A DNA stretch of 27,260 nt from Chloroflexota bacterium (GTDB lineage Bacteria; Chloroflexota; Limnocylindria; QHBO01), in NCBI GenBank assembly GCA_013694645.1, contig JACDBZ010000290.1, positions 1-27,260 on the forward strand. The letters are read 5' to 3'. Both the position numbers and the translations under genes were made by a program. Below the pieces are notes generated by a model, which ran no database searches, had not been told where the DNA came from, and worked only from the letters and a program-made list of their open reading frames with translations. Of the stretch, positions 8,236-16,387 are shown one piece after another (position 1 is the first letter of the stretch; each line of letters begins with the position of its first letter).

Positions 8236-8721
8236 CTAGACTCGCGGGTCGATGCGCAGCTCGGCCCTCTTGGCCTGGTCGACGCGGAAGGCGGTGACGC
8301 GCGCGGCGAGGTCAGGATCTGAGAGGGCAAGGATGCGCGCCGCCAGATGTGCCGCATTCTTGGCACCTGCCGAGCCAATGGCGACCGTCGCGACCGGCAC
8401 GCCGGGCGGCATCTGAACGACCGCGTAGAGCGCATCGGCCCCGCCGAGCGAGCCCCCGTCCAGGGGAATCCCGATGACGGGCTTGCCGGTGAGGGATGCG
8501 AGCACCCCGGGGAGGTGGGCGGCGAGACCGGCCGCACCGATGAAGAGCTGCGCGCCGGACGCTTCGGCCTCGGCGACGTAGGCGTGGAGCGCATCGGCCT
8601 GACGATGGGCGCTGATCACCGAGGCCTCCCACGTGATCCCATACGAGTCGAGCACATCGAAGCAGCCCGTCAGGGTGGGCAGGTCGGATCGGGAGCCGCA
8701 GACAACGGCCACGGTGGTCAT
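8236..8721 (-). CDS. purE: N5-carboxyaminoimidazole ribonucleotide mutase
   Basis: Class I PurE, 161 residues, which rearranges N5-CAIR to CAIR. Motifs: CGSRSDLPTL near the N-terminus, SAHRQADALH (carries the active-site His), GAAGLAAHLPGVLAS, PVIGIPLDGG and MPPGVPVATVAIG followed by KNAAHLAARILAL. Length and motif order are typical. No purK is seen in the window, although class I PurE normally works with it. A TATCCT box ends 8 nt before ATG and no strong Shine-Dalgarno is present, so a leaderless mRNA is plausible. Its upstream neighbour is the divergent endonuclease-family gene. Confidence 0.95.
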   Translation of the reverse strand: MTTVAVVCGSRSDLPTLTGCFDVLDSYGITWEASVISAHRQADALHAYVAEAEASGAQLFIGAAGLAAHLPGVLASLTGKPVIGIPLDGGSLGGADALYAVVQMPPGVPVATVAIGSAGAKNAAHLAARILALSDPDLAARVTAFRVDQAKRAELRIDPRV

Positions 8722-8729
8722 CGGGGCCT

Positions 8730-8735
8730 AGGATA
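8730..8735 (-). promoter_or_regulatory. Candidate -10 box for leaderless purE
   Basis: TATCCT on the minus strand with 8 nt to the purE ATG and no clear -35 hexamer. It supports a leaderless start because only a weak AGG precedes the ATG. Confidence 0.4.
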
Positions 8736-8817
8736 GTCGCCGACGTTGACGCGAGCTTGAGGTTGCTGGCCCAGGATGTGCTGCGTCGACATGCACAACA
8801 ACACGGAGGCTCACTCA

Positions 8818-10167
8818 ATGTCCTTCCTGCTACGCGACGCGCGTGCGCCGGCCGCACTCCTCCTGGCCCTGATGCTGCTCGCGGCATCCCTGCTCGTCGC
8901 CCTCACTCCGACGAGAGCCCAGGGAAAGCCGGACGCGGTGCGCTTCGGGACCTTCAACGCGTCGCTGAACCGCAACCTGCCCGGCCTGGCGCTCTCGGAC
9001 CTGTCCGATCCTTTCGACCCGAACGAGCCTGACTCTGCGCTTCGGGCGCGACGCGCCCAGGCGGCGGCGATCGCCGAGATCATCCAGCGCACCCGACCCG
9101 AGGTGCTGCTCATCAACGAGTTCGACTACATCGATGGCCCCGTCACGGGCAACGACCTGACAGACGCATTCGCTGAGAACTACCTCGGCGTCGGCCAGAA
9201 CGGCCAGGAGCCGATTCACTACGACCACGTCTTCGTGGCGCCCTCGAATACAGGGATCTCGTCGGGATTCGACCTCAACAACAACGGCGCCGTCGTCACG
9301 ACGCCCTTGACTCCCGGATACGGCGACGACTCGCTGGGCTTCGGGGAATTCCCGGGCAAGTTCGGCATGGCGGTCTTCAGCCAGCATCCGATCGATTACG
9401 ACGCCGCTCGGACGTTCCAGACCTTCCTGTGGGCCGATATGCCCGGCGCGCTGCTGCCCGACGATCCGGCAACGGCAGCCCCTGCCGACTGGTACAGCGC
9501 CGACGAGCTGGCGATCCTTCCGCTCTCGAGCAAGAGCCACTGGGACGTCCCGATCGAGATCGGGGGAACAACCGTCCATTTCCTGGTCAGCCATCCCACG
9601 CCGCCGGTCTTCGACGGTGCGGAGGATCGCAACGGCCGCCGTAACTCGGACGAGATCCGGCTCTGGGCGGACTACGTTACGCCGGGCGCGGGCGACTACA
9701 TCTACGACGACGCAGGCCTCACCGGGGGTCTCAGGCCCGGGGCGAGCTTCGTCATCGCGGGCGATCAGAACTCGGACCCGCTCGACGGTGACAGCCTTCC
9801 CGGCTCGATTCAGCAGCTCCTCGATAACCCGCGAATCAACACCACGGCCACGCCGTCAAGCCTGGGCGGGACGGCATGGGCACTCGTGCAGGATGCACTG
9901 AACGACACGCACGAGAGCGATCCGGCGTTCGATACGGCGGACTTCTGCGACACGCCGGCCTTCCCGCCATGCAGCGGGCCGGGGAACCTTCGCGCCGATT
10001 ACGTCCTGCCGAGCCGCAACCTGCGAATCGTGGGCTCGGCGGTCTTCTGGCCAGAGCCCGATCATCCGCTCGTCTATCTGACCGGGACCGGCTTCCCGGT
10101 GCCGAGCTCCGACCATCGGCTCGTGTGGGTCGATCTCATGGTTCCCGGAAGCGCGCGCGACCGCTGA
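8818..10167 (+). CDS. Secreted endonuclease/exonuclease/phosphatase-family protein
   Basis: A 449-residue protein started at ATG 8818 because GGAGG (8805-8809) lies 8 nt upstream. Residues 1-34 form a signal peptide (positive MSFLLRDARA, hydrophobic core, TRA before Q35), so export is expected. The rest fits the EEP metal-dependent fold: FGTFNASLN (42-50), LLINEFD with E101 as likely metal ligand, GMAVFSQHPI, VSHPTPPVFDG, VIAGDQNSDP and a C-terminal SSDHRLVWVDL with the catalytic Asp-His pair. The family includes DNases, phosphodiesterases and phytase-like enzymes; the substrate cannot be read from sequence. The gene runs opposite to the purine genes and converges on purD, leaving a 30-nt gap. 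Phosphate scavenging is a possible role (inference). Confidence 0.9.
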   Translation: MSFLLRDARAPAALLLALMLLAASLLVALTPTRAQGKPDAVRFGTFNASLNRNLPGLALSDLSDPFDPNEPDSALRARRAQAAAIAEIIQRTRPEVLLINEFDYIDGPVTGNDLTDAFAENYLGVGQNGQEPIHYDHVFVAPSNTGISSGFDLNNNGAVVTTPLTPGYGDDSLGFGEFPGKFGMAVFSQHPIDYDAARTFQTFLWADMPGALLPDDPATAAPADWYSADELAILPLSSKSHWDVPIEIGGTTVHFLVSHPTPPVFDGAEDRNGRRNSDEIRLWADYVTPGAGDYIYDDAGLTGGLRPGASFVIAGDQNSDPLDGDSLPGSIQQLLDNPRINTTATPSSLGGTAWALVQDALNDTHESDPAFDTADFCDTPAFPPCSGPGNLRADYVLPSRNLRIVGSAVFWPEPDHPLVYLTGTGFPVPSSDHRLVWVDLMVPGSARDR

Positions 10168-10197
10168 CGAAGTCCGGCAGACGCGGCCCCGCCTCGA

Positions 10198-11502
10198 TCA
10201 ATCGGGCCGGGCGCCGTCCAACCCGGAATCAACTTCGCGGGAGGCGATGTCCGTTCGATATCGCCCGCCGTCAAGCTCCACCTGCGCAACACCCCGATAG
10301 GCAGCATCGCGTGCGACCCCGAACGACGGGCCGCGTCCGACCATCGTCAGCACGCGGCCACCGATCGTCTCGTGGCGGCCGTCGCGGCGGCGCCGGGTGC
10401 CGGCGTGGAAGCAGAGCAGCTCGCCGTCATCGGCGGCTGACGAGGGCTCGGCGCCTTCAACCAGCCGCCCGGTGATCGGCGCATCCGGATACCCCTCCGA
10501 AGCGACCACCACCCCGACAGCGGCTCCGGCACGCATCGCCAGGGATCCCTCCATGAGCCCGCGGTCGGCGATGGCACAGCCGACGAGCGCGCTCGCCAGG
10601 TCGCCATCAAGCATCGGCAGCAGCACCTGCGCTTCCGGATCGCCGAAGCGCGCGTTGAACTCGAGCACCATCGGTCCATCGTCGGTCAGCATCAGGCCGG
10701 CATACAGGACACCGCGATACGGGAAACCGTCGCGCGTCATTCGCCAGGCGATCGGCTCGAACACGTCAGCCGCGATCCCCTCGAGCGCCGACTGCCCGAA
10801 CCACGGCACCGGCGCGAACGCGCCCATCCCACCGGTGTTTGGCCCGGTGTCACCGTCGTCCAGGCGCTTGTAGTCGCGGGCGACCGCCAGCGGCACGACG
10901 GCCTCGTCGCTGACGAGCGCGAACGCGCTGACCTCGGTGCCGGTAAGACGCTCCTCGAGCACAATGCGAGCACCCGGGGCGACGCTGTCGAACAGGTCGC
11001 GCACCGCGACCGCCGCCTCTTCGGAGGTCTCCGGCACCACGACGCCCTTGCCGGCCGCGAGCCAATCAGCCTTCACGACCAGCGGGAGCTCGGCGGCACG
11101 AACGTGGGCCAGCGCCGCGTCCGGGTTGGTGAAGCTTTGCGCCGATGCGGTCGCAACCCCGGCTCGTCGCATCTGCTCCTTGGCGAATGACTTGCTCGAC
11201 TCCAGGCGTGCGGCCGCCCGCGTCGGACCGAAGGTCGGAATGCGGGTCGAGGCCATCTCGTCCGCAAGACCGGCCGCTAGCGGGCCCTCCGGACCGATGA
11301 CCACCAACCCATACCGCTCCCGCGAGGCGTGACGGGCGACGGCGGTGACATCACGCACGTCCACGTCGGGCACTGTCTCGCCCACGGCCGGGGTGCCGCC
11401 GTTGCCTCCCACGATCCGCACGCGGCGCACGCCCTCATCGCGCGCCAGCCGCCACGCCAGCGCGTGCTCACGACCGCCCGATCCAATGACCAGCACATCC
11501 AT
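10198..11502 (-). CDS. purD: Phosphoribosylamine-glycine ligase (GAR synthetase)
   Basis: ATP-grasp enzyme joining phosphoribosylamine and glycine to make GAR, the second purine step. 434 residues, full length. Motifs: N-terminal VLVIGSGGREHALAW, VVIGPEGPLAAGLAD, FGPTRAAARLESSK, SFAKEQMRRAGV, the ATP-grasp lysine stretch PLVVKADWLAAGKGVVV, DYKRLDDGDTGPNTGGMGA and the metal-binding LEFNARFGDPEAQ. It is a single gene between the convergent endonuclease gene and the UPF0182 gene, with a TAGACT box 8 nt before ATG and no Shine-Dalgarno. It is physically apart from the main pur cluster. Confidence 0.96.
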   Translation of the reverse strand: MDVLVIGSGGREHALAWRLARDEGVRRVRIVGGNGGTPAVGETVPDVDVRDVTAVARHASRERYGLVVIGPEGPLAAGLADEMASTRIPTFGPTRAAARLESSKSFAKEQMRRAGVATASAQSFTNPDAALAHVRAAELPLVVKADWLAAGKGVVVPETSEEAAVAVRDLFDSVAPGARIVLEERLTGTEVSAFALVSDEAVVPLAVARDYKRLDDGDTGPNTGGMGAFAPVPWFGQSALEGIAADVFEPIAWRMTRDGFPYRGVLYAGLMLTDDGPMVLEFNARFGDPEAQVLLPMLDGDLASALVGCAIADRGLMEGSLAMRAGAAVGVVVASEGYPDAPITGRLVEGAEPSSAADDGELLCFHAGTRRRRDGRHETIGGRVLTMVGRGPSFGVARDAAYRGVAQVELDGGRYRTDIASREVDSGLDGARPD

Positions 11503-11510
11503 CGGCCTGG

Positions 11511-11516
11511 AGTCTA
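11511..11516 (-). promoter_or_regulatory. Candidate -10 box for leaderless purD
   Basis: TAGACT on the minus strand ends 8 nt before the purD ATG. No good -35 hexamer is visible. It is one of several TANNNT boxes at this spacing in the window. Confidence 0.4.
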
Positions 11517-11534
11517 GGCGCGCGCCCTGCTTCC

Positions 11535-11550
11535 CGCCGAACTTTCGGCG
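11535..11550 (-). other. Small GC hairpin after the UPF0182 gene
   Basis: CGCCGA and TCGGCG form a perfect 6-bp stem with a 4-nt loop in the 53-nt gap between the UPF0182 stop and purD. There is no T-tract, so it is only a weak terminator or pause candidate. Confidence 0.3.
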
Positions 11551-11555
11551 ATTGC

Positions 11556-14500
11556 CTACTCCGAGAGCGCCTCGAGCGCATCGAGGACGTCCGCCAGCTC
11601 ATCAATGCGTGCCTGGTAGGTGCCGAGGTCGCCGGCGTCGAGGGCAGCCTGAGCCTCGTCGTAGAGTCGCTGAGCCTCGGCCACCAGGTCAGCCACGTTG
11701 CCGGGCAGCTCGCCGGGTGACTCAGCCGGGGATTCGCCGGGCGATGGGGACGGCGACTCGCCGGGATCGGTCGGATCCGGAACCTCCGGCGGAGGGGGCT
11801 CGGCCTCGCCGAGCAGCTGGCGCAGGCCCTCCTCCACCGTCTCGGCAAAGGCGACCCGCCGCTGGTCGGCCATGATCACGCGCACGAATTCCGGGAAGGG
11901 GGCGCCCTCTGCCTGGAGGAAGATCGGCTCTACGTAGAGCAGCCCATCCTCGCCGATCGGCAGCACCAGCAGGTTGCCGCGCACGACGCGCGAGCCGGCG
12001 CTCGACCAGAGGGTGAACTGCTCGCTGATCGCGTCATCGGCGCCGATCCGTCCCTCGATCTGCACCGGCCCCTGTGTCGAGGTGCCGGTCGGGAACTGGA
12101 AGGCGATGCGCTCGCCATAGACGCCGGGATCCATGCGCGCCGCCACCCAGGCGATCATGTTCGGCCGATCCTCGGGCACCATCGGCTGGATGAGGACGAA
12201 CTCGGCCTCCTCCTCGCCGGGGATGCGCATGATCACGTAGTACGGCTCCATCGGCTCGCCGGAACCCTTGACCACGTCCTCCGGGATCGCCCAGCGATCA
12301 TCCTCGTTGTAGAACGTGGTGGCGCCGGACTCCGTCGCCGGCAGGTGATAGAGGCGGTAGGACTCGTTCTGCGCGATGAAGAGATCCTCGGGATAGCGCA
12401 GGTGGGCCTGGAGCTCCCCTGGCATCGCCGAGAGCGGCTCGAACAGGTCCGGAAAGATGCGCGCGTACGCCGCGATGATCGGCTCGTCGGGGTCGGCCAG
12501 GAAGAAGCGCACCGTGCCGTCGTAGGCATCGATGACCACCTTCACGCTGTTGCGCACGTAGTTCGCGCCGGCGAATCGACTGCTGCTCGGCAGCGGCTGC
12601 GCGTTCGGATACCGGTTGCTGACCGTGTAGGCGTCCCACACCCAGAGCAGCCGGTCGTCGGCGCTCACGAGGTACGGATCGTCGTCGTAGGCAAGGAACG
12701 GCGCGATCTCGGGGACCCGCTCCTGGATGGCGCGGCGGAAGAGGACCTGCGATTGATCGGTCAGCTGGTTGCTGATGAGCAGGTTGAAGTCACTGAAGCG
12801 CAACGCGAACAGCGCTCGCGCGACCGGGTTGCCGATCCCCACGCCCGTGGATCCATTCCAGACCGTCTCCGCGCCAGCCTCGCCGTCGCCGCCATCGGTG
12901 TCGAGCGGGTAGTCGAACTCCGCCGTCGTCGTGCCGGTGACGATGTAGGTATCGGTCTCCTCGCCGAAGTAGATGCGCGGCTGGCCGACCGGCAGCTGCG
13001 GATCGCTATCGATGCCGCTGACCAGGTAGTCCGGCGTGCCCTGGTCGGTGACGGCGTCCACCGGCACGGCGGTGATGCCGTAGCCGTGGGTGTAGACCAG
13101 GCGCTCGTTCGTCCAGGTGCGGCTGTCGCCGAAGCGATCCACGTCCAGCTCGCGCGCGCTGAGCATGATCTGGCGCTGCTCGTCGCCGATCTCGTATCGG
13201 TCGATGTCGACATCGGTGAAGGTGTAGTAGCGACGCAGGATCTGCTGCTGGCCGAAGGTGGTGAGCAGAGGCCGGTAGTCCCACAGCCGCAGGTTGTCGA
13301 TGGTAGTGGCGTCCTCGTCGAACACCTCACGGGTCAGGTCCTGCTCACCGGTGAAGCGCCGCTGCTCGATCGCGTCGAGGTCGAACGCCGCCCGCGTCGA
13401 TTCGATGTGGTCCACGATGTACTCGCGCTCCACGTTGAGCTCGTTCGGATTGACCTGCACGGTCTGCACAAAGCTCGGATAGAGGCCGCCCACCACGACC
13501 GAGAGGACGAGCCACGCGCCTCCCGCCAACCCGAGCAGCCAGAGCGTGCGAAACCATGTGTTGAGCAGGAGCAGCGCGGCCGCGGCCAGCGCAACCACGG
13601 TCAGGATCACGGAGGCCGGCAGCTGTGCGTTCACATCGGTGTACAGCGCGGCCTGCACGTTCCCGCCCAGGCCTCGCGTCGAGTACGTGAGCTCGGCGAT
13701 ATCCAGCTGGTAGCCCCCGGCAATGATCACCAGCAGCAACGCGCCGATCACCGACAGGTGCGCACGCACCGGTGCCGACAGGCGGAACTGCCAGTGCAGC
13801 GCCCGCGCGGCGTAGGCACCCAACGTCAGGAACCCGACCACGATCAACGTCGTCGACGCCCACCCGAGCACGAAGCGCCAGAACGGCAGGTCGAAGACGT
13901 AGTAGCCGATGTCGCGGCCCAGCGTCGGGTCGGTGACGCCCCAATCTTCGCCGTTCAGGAATAGCAGCACCGTCTCCCAGTTGCCGCTCCAGGCTGCCCC
14001 AGACCCGAGCGAGAGAAGCACCGCCACCACGACAAGGCCGATGCCGATGACGCGCGATGCGTCCGGCAGCTCGATCCCGCCCAGTTGCCGCACCGGCGCC
14101 TGCGGCGCAATCCGCGTGGCCAGCCAGGTACTGACCAGGGCCGGCACCAGCATGGCAAAGAAGCCGATCCCGAACAGCGCGACCTGCGACCACAGCCGTG
14201 TCTGGAGCACGTCCCGCCGACCGAGCGCGTCGTACCACATGACGTCGGTGACCAGGTTGACCACGCCGCCCAGGAGCCCAAGCACCGTCAAGAGCGCAAA
14301 GATTCCGCCGCCGATGAGCAGGTAGCGCCGCCACGGCACGTCGCCACCACCGGCCACCGGAGGGAAGGTGGGGCGGTTTCCGCCGCCGTTTCCGTTCGTA
14401 CGACCGGCGCGGCGCTGCTGTCGCTCCTCGTCGATCGGCGTCACATTGCGCTCGCGACCCTCTCCGGCATCGGGACGCTCGAATGGGCGGCCTTCACGCT

Positions 14501-14564
14501 GCGCATCGGCCTCGGCCTGGCGGCGCTGGAGCTCCTCGAGCAGCTTGTCGAACCAGCTGGACAT
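11556..14564 (-). CDS. UPF0182 family large membrane protein
   Basis: About 1002 residues from ATG 14564 (N-terminus MSSWFDKLLEELQRRQ); a GTG at 14618 with GGGAG 5 nt upstream is an alternative adding 18 residues. Residues to about 75 are charged and Gly-rich. About seven membrane helices follow (roughly 81-107, 128-150, 171-191, 230-253, 268-285, 316-336, 340-362), then a large extracytoplasmic domain. GVTDPTLGRDIGYYVF (from about 209) followed by DLPFW, and NPNELNVEREYIV, are characteristic of UPF0182. The end has a Pro/Ser/Glu-rich linker with repeated GESP units and a helical tail. The family's molecular role is unknown. TTCCCA-N18-TACGAT-N9-ATG precedes the chosen start, arguing for a leaderless promoter. 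Confidence 0.92.
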   Translation of the reverse strand: MSSWFDKLLEELQRRQAEADAQREGRPFERPDAGEGRERNVTPIDEERQQRRAGRTNGNGGGNRPTFPPVAGGGDVPWRRYLLIGGGIFALLTVLGLLGGVVNLVTDVMWYDALGRRDVLQTRLWSQVALFGIGFFAMLVPALVSTWLATRIAPQAPVRQLGGIELPDASRVIGIGLVVVAVLLSLGSGAAWSGNWETVLLFLNGEDWGVTDPTLGRDIGYYVFDLPFWRFVLGWASTTLIVVGFLTLGAYAARALHWQFRLSAPVRAHLSVIGALLLVIIAGGYQLDIAELTYSTRGLGGNVQAALYTDVNAQLPASVILTVVALAAAALLLLNTWFRTLWLLGLAGGAWLVLSVVVGGLYPSFVQTVQVNPNELNVEREYIVDHIESTRAAFDLDAIEQRRFTGEQDLTREVFDEDATTIDNLRLWDYRPLLTTFGQQQILRRYYTFTDVDIDRYEIGDEQRQIMLSARELDVDRFGDSRTWTNERLVYTHGYGITAVPVDAVTDQGTPDYLVSGIDSDPQLPVGQPRIYFGEETDTYIVTGTTTAEFDYPLDTDGGDGEAGAETVWNGSTGVGIGNPVARALFALRFSDFNLLISNQLTDQSQVLFRRAIQERVPEIAPFLAYDDDPYLVSADDRLLWVWDAYTVSNRYPNAQPLPSSSRFAGANYVRNSVKVVIDAYDGTVRFFLADPDEPIIAAYARIFPDLFEPLSAMPGELQAHLRYPEDLFIAQNESYRLYHLPATESGATTFYNEDDRWAIPEDVVKGSGEPMEPYYVIMRIPGEEEAEFVLIQPMVPEDRPNMIAWVAARMDPGVYGERIAFQFPTGTSTQGPVQIEGRIGADDAISEQFTLWSSAGSRVVRGNLLVLPIGEDGLLYVEPIFLQAEGAPFPEFVRVIMADQRRVAFAETVEEGLRQLLGEAEPPPPEVPDPTDPGESPSPSPGESPAESPGELPGNVADLVAEAQRLYDEAQAALDAGDLGTYQARIDELADVLDALEALSE

Positions 14565-14888
14565 GTGCGGCTGATCGTATCCGGTAATGCCGATGCGTGG
14601 GAACCGACCTTCCCTCACCGACGCTCCCAGGCGAGGCTTACCGCGGACCGGAGTCTGCGGATCGCTCGATCCGGGCCGTAACCGGGCAGCAGGCGAGAGA
14701 TAGAGTCAAACAAGCTGCGTCCAGCGGGAACGATCCCCCGTCCGGCGCCGCAGGCCCCACCAGCTGAGAGATAGCACCTAACGTGGATTCGCTGGGGTCC
14801 TGCCGCAATCCATGTTGGACACGTCCACGAGATCGAGCTGCCGACGTGCCCGTGTGCACCGCGTGCACGCATCTACCAACTTCGGACG
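14565..14888. other. 324-nt gene-free stretch upstream of the UPF0182 gene
   Basis: Holds the TACGAT -10 candidate of the UPF0182 gene, an exact 9-nt direct repeat GAGAGATAG at 14695-14703 and 14766-14774, and the first dyad of repeat copy B (14854-14868). I looked for a riboswitch here (SAM- or TPP-like motifs) and did not find one that holds up. The short ORFs crossing it have no recognisable domains. Confidence 0.5.
14574..14579 (-). promoter_or_regulatory. Candidate -10 box for leaderless UPF0182 gene
   Basis: TACGAT on the minus strand, 9 nt before ATG 14564, with TTCCCA (4 of 6 matches to TTGACA) 18 nt further upstream. It competes with the GTG 14618 start, which has a Shine-Dalgarno instead. 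Confidence 0.4.
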
Positions 14889-14991
14889 TTATGACCGTCT
14901 GGGCGGGGCTGTTCCGACAATCGGGTGCAGCGGGCGCACATTCTGGGCCGTTCGCCGGCCAACGTCGTGGATACGTGCACCGGGTGCACAC
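14852..14991. repeat. Intergenic three-dyad repeat, copy B (upstream of UPF0182 gene)
   Basis: Three hexamer pairs: 14854-14868 (GTGCAC-CGC-GTGCAC), 14925-14939 (GTGCAG-CGG-GCGCAC) and 14975-14989 (GTGCAC-CGG-GTGCAC). First-to-third distance is 121 nt against 123 nt in copy A, while the middle dyad is shifted (71/50 instead of 61/62). Shared flanks: GTGTGCAC, GTGCACGCA then CTAC, and GCACATTC, in the same order and orientation. The second and third dyads fall inside the unusual C-terminal extension of the SRAP gene, the first just beyond its stop. Confidence 0.6.
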
Positions 14992-15698
14992 GCGAGACCG
15001 CCAACCCGACCGGCAGGTGCGCTGGGTGGCGGCGCCAGCTCGATCGGCCGCAAGAGTTCAGGGCCGTCGGCCGCGACCTTGTTGACGGCCGTTCCAACCG
15101 GCCACATCCGAAGGGCAGCAGCCGGCGCCGGGCGAAGGAGCGATTGGACGTGGCCCAGATCGGCCTCCGGATCCAGCCAGACCTCGAGCGCGTCCCGATC
15201 CAGGATCACCGGCATCCGGTTGTGGACCGACGCAAGCAGATCGTTCGGTGACGTGGTCATGATCGCTGCCGTCGGCGCCTCACCATGGATCGGGCTCCAG
15301 ATGCCGGCCAGCGCCAGCATCTCTCCCTCCTCTGCCGCGCCGATGGCGTACGGCTGCCGCGGAGTTGCCGTCCGATCCCACTCGTAGAAGGCGTCGGCTG
15401 GGACGATGCATCGGCGGCTGCGCAGGGAGCGACCAAAGACGGGGGAGTCCCAGGCCGTCTCGGACCGGGCGTTGATCCATGTCTGCGCGCTGCGCTTGCG
15501 TTCGTCATCGGCCCAGAACGGGCGGAATCCCCAGCGCGCGGCTATCAGGCGCCTCTGGTCCTCGCGTTGGACGACCAGCCGGATCGTCTCGGTGGGCGGC
15601 ACGTTGTAGAGGCCGGCGGGCAGGTCCTCGTCCGGATAGGCGCCGAAGTAGTCGCTGATCTGATGGGAGGGCTCGCCCTGGCTGAATCGACCACACAT
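14889..15698 (-). CDS. SOS response-associated peptidase (SRAP, HMCES/YedK family)
   Basis: 269 residues from ATG 15698, chosen because the family starts with Met then the catalytic Cys2 (MCGRFSQ), exposed after Met removal. SRAP proteins form a thiazolidine crosslink with abasic sites in single-stranded DNA and so protect replication forks. Family residues are present: C2, N77 (WINARSET), E106 (PADAFYEW) and H159 (SVHNRMPVIL). The family body ends around residue 222; about 47 further residues rich in Ala, Pro and Arg run through repeat copy B, so this tail may be a read-through of former intergenic DNA. TACTAT lies 9 nt before ATG. It follows the ACT-domain gene by 34 nt. Confidence 0.93.
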   Translation of the reverse strand: MCGRFSQGEPSHQISDYFGAYPDEDLPAGLYNVPPTETIRLVVQREDQRRLIAARWGFRPFWADDERKRSAQTWINARSETAWDSPVFGRSLRSRRCIVPADAFYEWDRTATPRQPYAIGAAEEGEMLALAGIWSPIHGEAPTAAIMTTSPNDLLASVHNRMPVILDRDALEVWLDPEADLGHVQSLLRPAPAAALRMWPVGTAVNKVAADGPELLRPIELAPPPSAPAGRVGGLACAPGARIHDVGRRTAQNVRPLHPIVGTAPPRRS

Positions 15699-15707
15699 GT
15701 TGTCCGA

Positions 15708-15713
15708 ATAGTA
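15708..15713 (-). promoter_or_regulatory. Candidate -10 box for leaderless SRAP gene
   Basis: TACTAT on the minus strand, 9 nt before the SRAP ATG, within the 34-nt gap after the ACT-domain gene. The -35 match is poor. It would allow SRAP to be made independently of the trp unit. Confidence 0.35.
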
Positions 15714-15732
15714 GCGCGACATCGACCACGGC

Positions 15733-16380
15733 TCAGTAGCGGCGGCCACGCTGGCGGGCGAGGTCGAACTGCGCGGTATCGGCGATGGCCATGACGGCCA
15801 TGGTGCCCGCCTGGACCGGGTCAGAGACCACGAGGTCGACGGCATCGGTGACCGATCCGACCATGTTCAGCGCGATGACAGGCACGCCATGCTCGCGCAG
15901 CTCGCGGACGGCGGCCGTGATCTCGCCGCCCATGATCGAGCCGGCGAGCACCAGGCAGCGAGCGCGCGGCAGGTCCGCCACGGCACGCACGGCGGCGGCG
16001 ATGTTCTCCTCGCCGACCAGGGCGATCGTATCGACGCTGATTCGCTCGCCACGCAGGTTGTGCCGGTCCGCCTCGGATACCGCGCCGAGAGCCACCTGGG
16101 CAACCTGCGCTCCCCCGCCGACCACGATCACGCGCTTGCCGAAGACGCCGTCGAGGGTCCGAGTCGCCTCGTGCCCGCGCACCGCCGGAACGCCGGCCAG
16201 CGCGTTCGACAGCGCAACCTGATCGAGGCCCAGAACCTCGAGCTCGGCTTCAGCCACGTCGTCCACGACCCTCGGTGTGGAGAGGGTTCGCAACCTTCCG
16301 CCCACCTCGGCGATGGCGGAAACGATCTGCGCGAGCGATGCGGGCGCATCCGTGAAGCGGACGCGGATGGCGGCGGTCAT
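15733..16380 (-). CDS. ACT-domain protein resembling DUF5612, in the trpEG unit
   Basis: 215 residues from ATG 16380, 7 nt after the trpG stop; GTG 16395 (overlapping trpG) is an alternative start. Residues 1-70 look like an ACT domain, the small ligand-binding fold common in amino-acid regulation (IRVRFTDAPASLAQIVSAI, then EVGGRLRTL). The C-terminal part begins GVFGKRVIVVGGGAQVAQVA with a glycine-rich turn, continues with DRHNLRGERISVDTI and LVGEENIAAAVRAV, and ends in PVIALNMVGSVTDAVDLVVSDP. This layout matches what I recall of the DUF5612 family, best known from archaea; the match is from memory. Position directly after trpG and behind a Trp T-box suggests a role in aromatic amino-acid sensing, which is inference. 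No catalytic residues are evident. Confidence 0.75.
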   Translation of the reverse strand: MTAAIRVRFTDAPASLAQIVSAIAEVGGRLRTLSTPRVVDDVAEAELEVLGLDQVALSNALAGVPAVRGHEATRTLDGVFGKRVIVVGGGAQVAQVALGAVSEADRHNLRGERISVDTIALVGEENIAAAVRAVADLPRARCLVLAGSIMGGEITAAVRELREHGVPVIALNMVGSVTDAVDLVVSDPVQAGTMAVMAIADTAQFDLARQRGRRY

Positions 16381-16387
16381 CGGCTCA

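Noticed and set aside
12345..13964. A long plus-strand ORF (539 codons) opposite the UPF0182 gene.
   Set aside because: Composition is typical of an antisense shadow and no domains are seen; the minus strand has convincing UPF0182 motifs.
14619..14800. Possible SAM or TPP riboswitch: CAGCTGAGAGATAG and nearby G/C-rich stems recall conserved cores.
   Set aside because: The remaining conserved elements of either class are absent on both strands, and neighbouring genes have no methionine or thiamine link.
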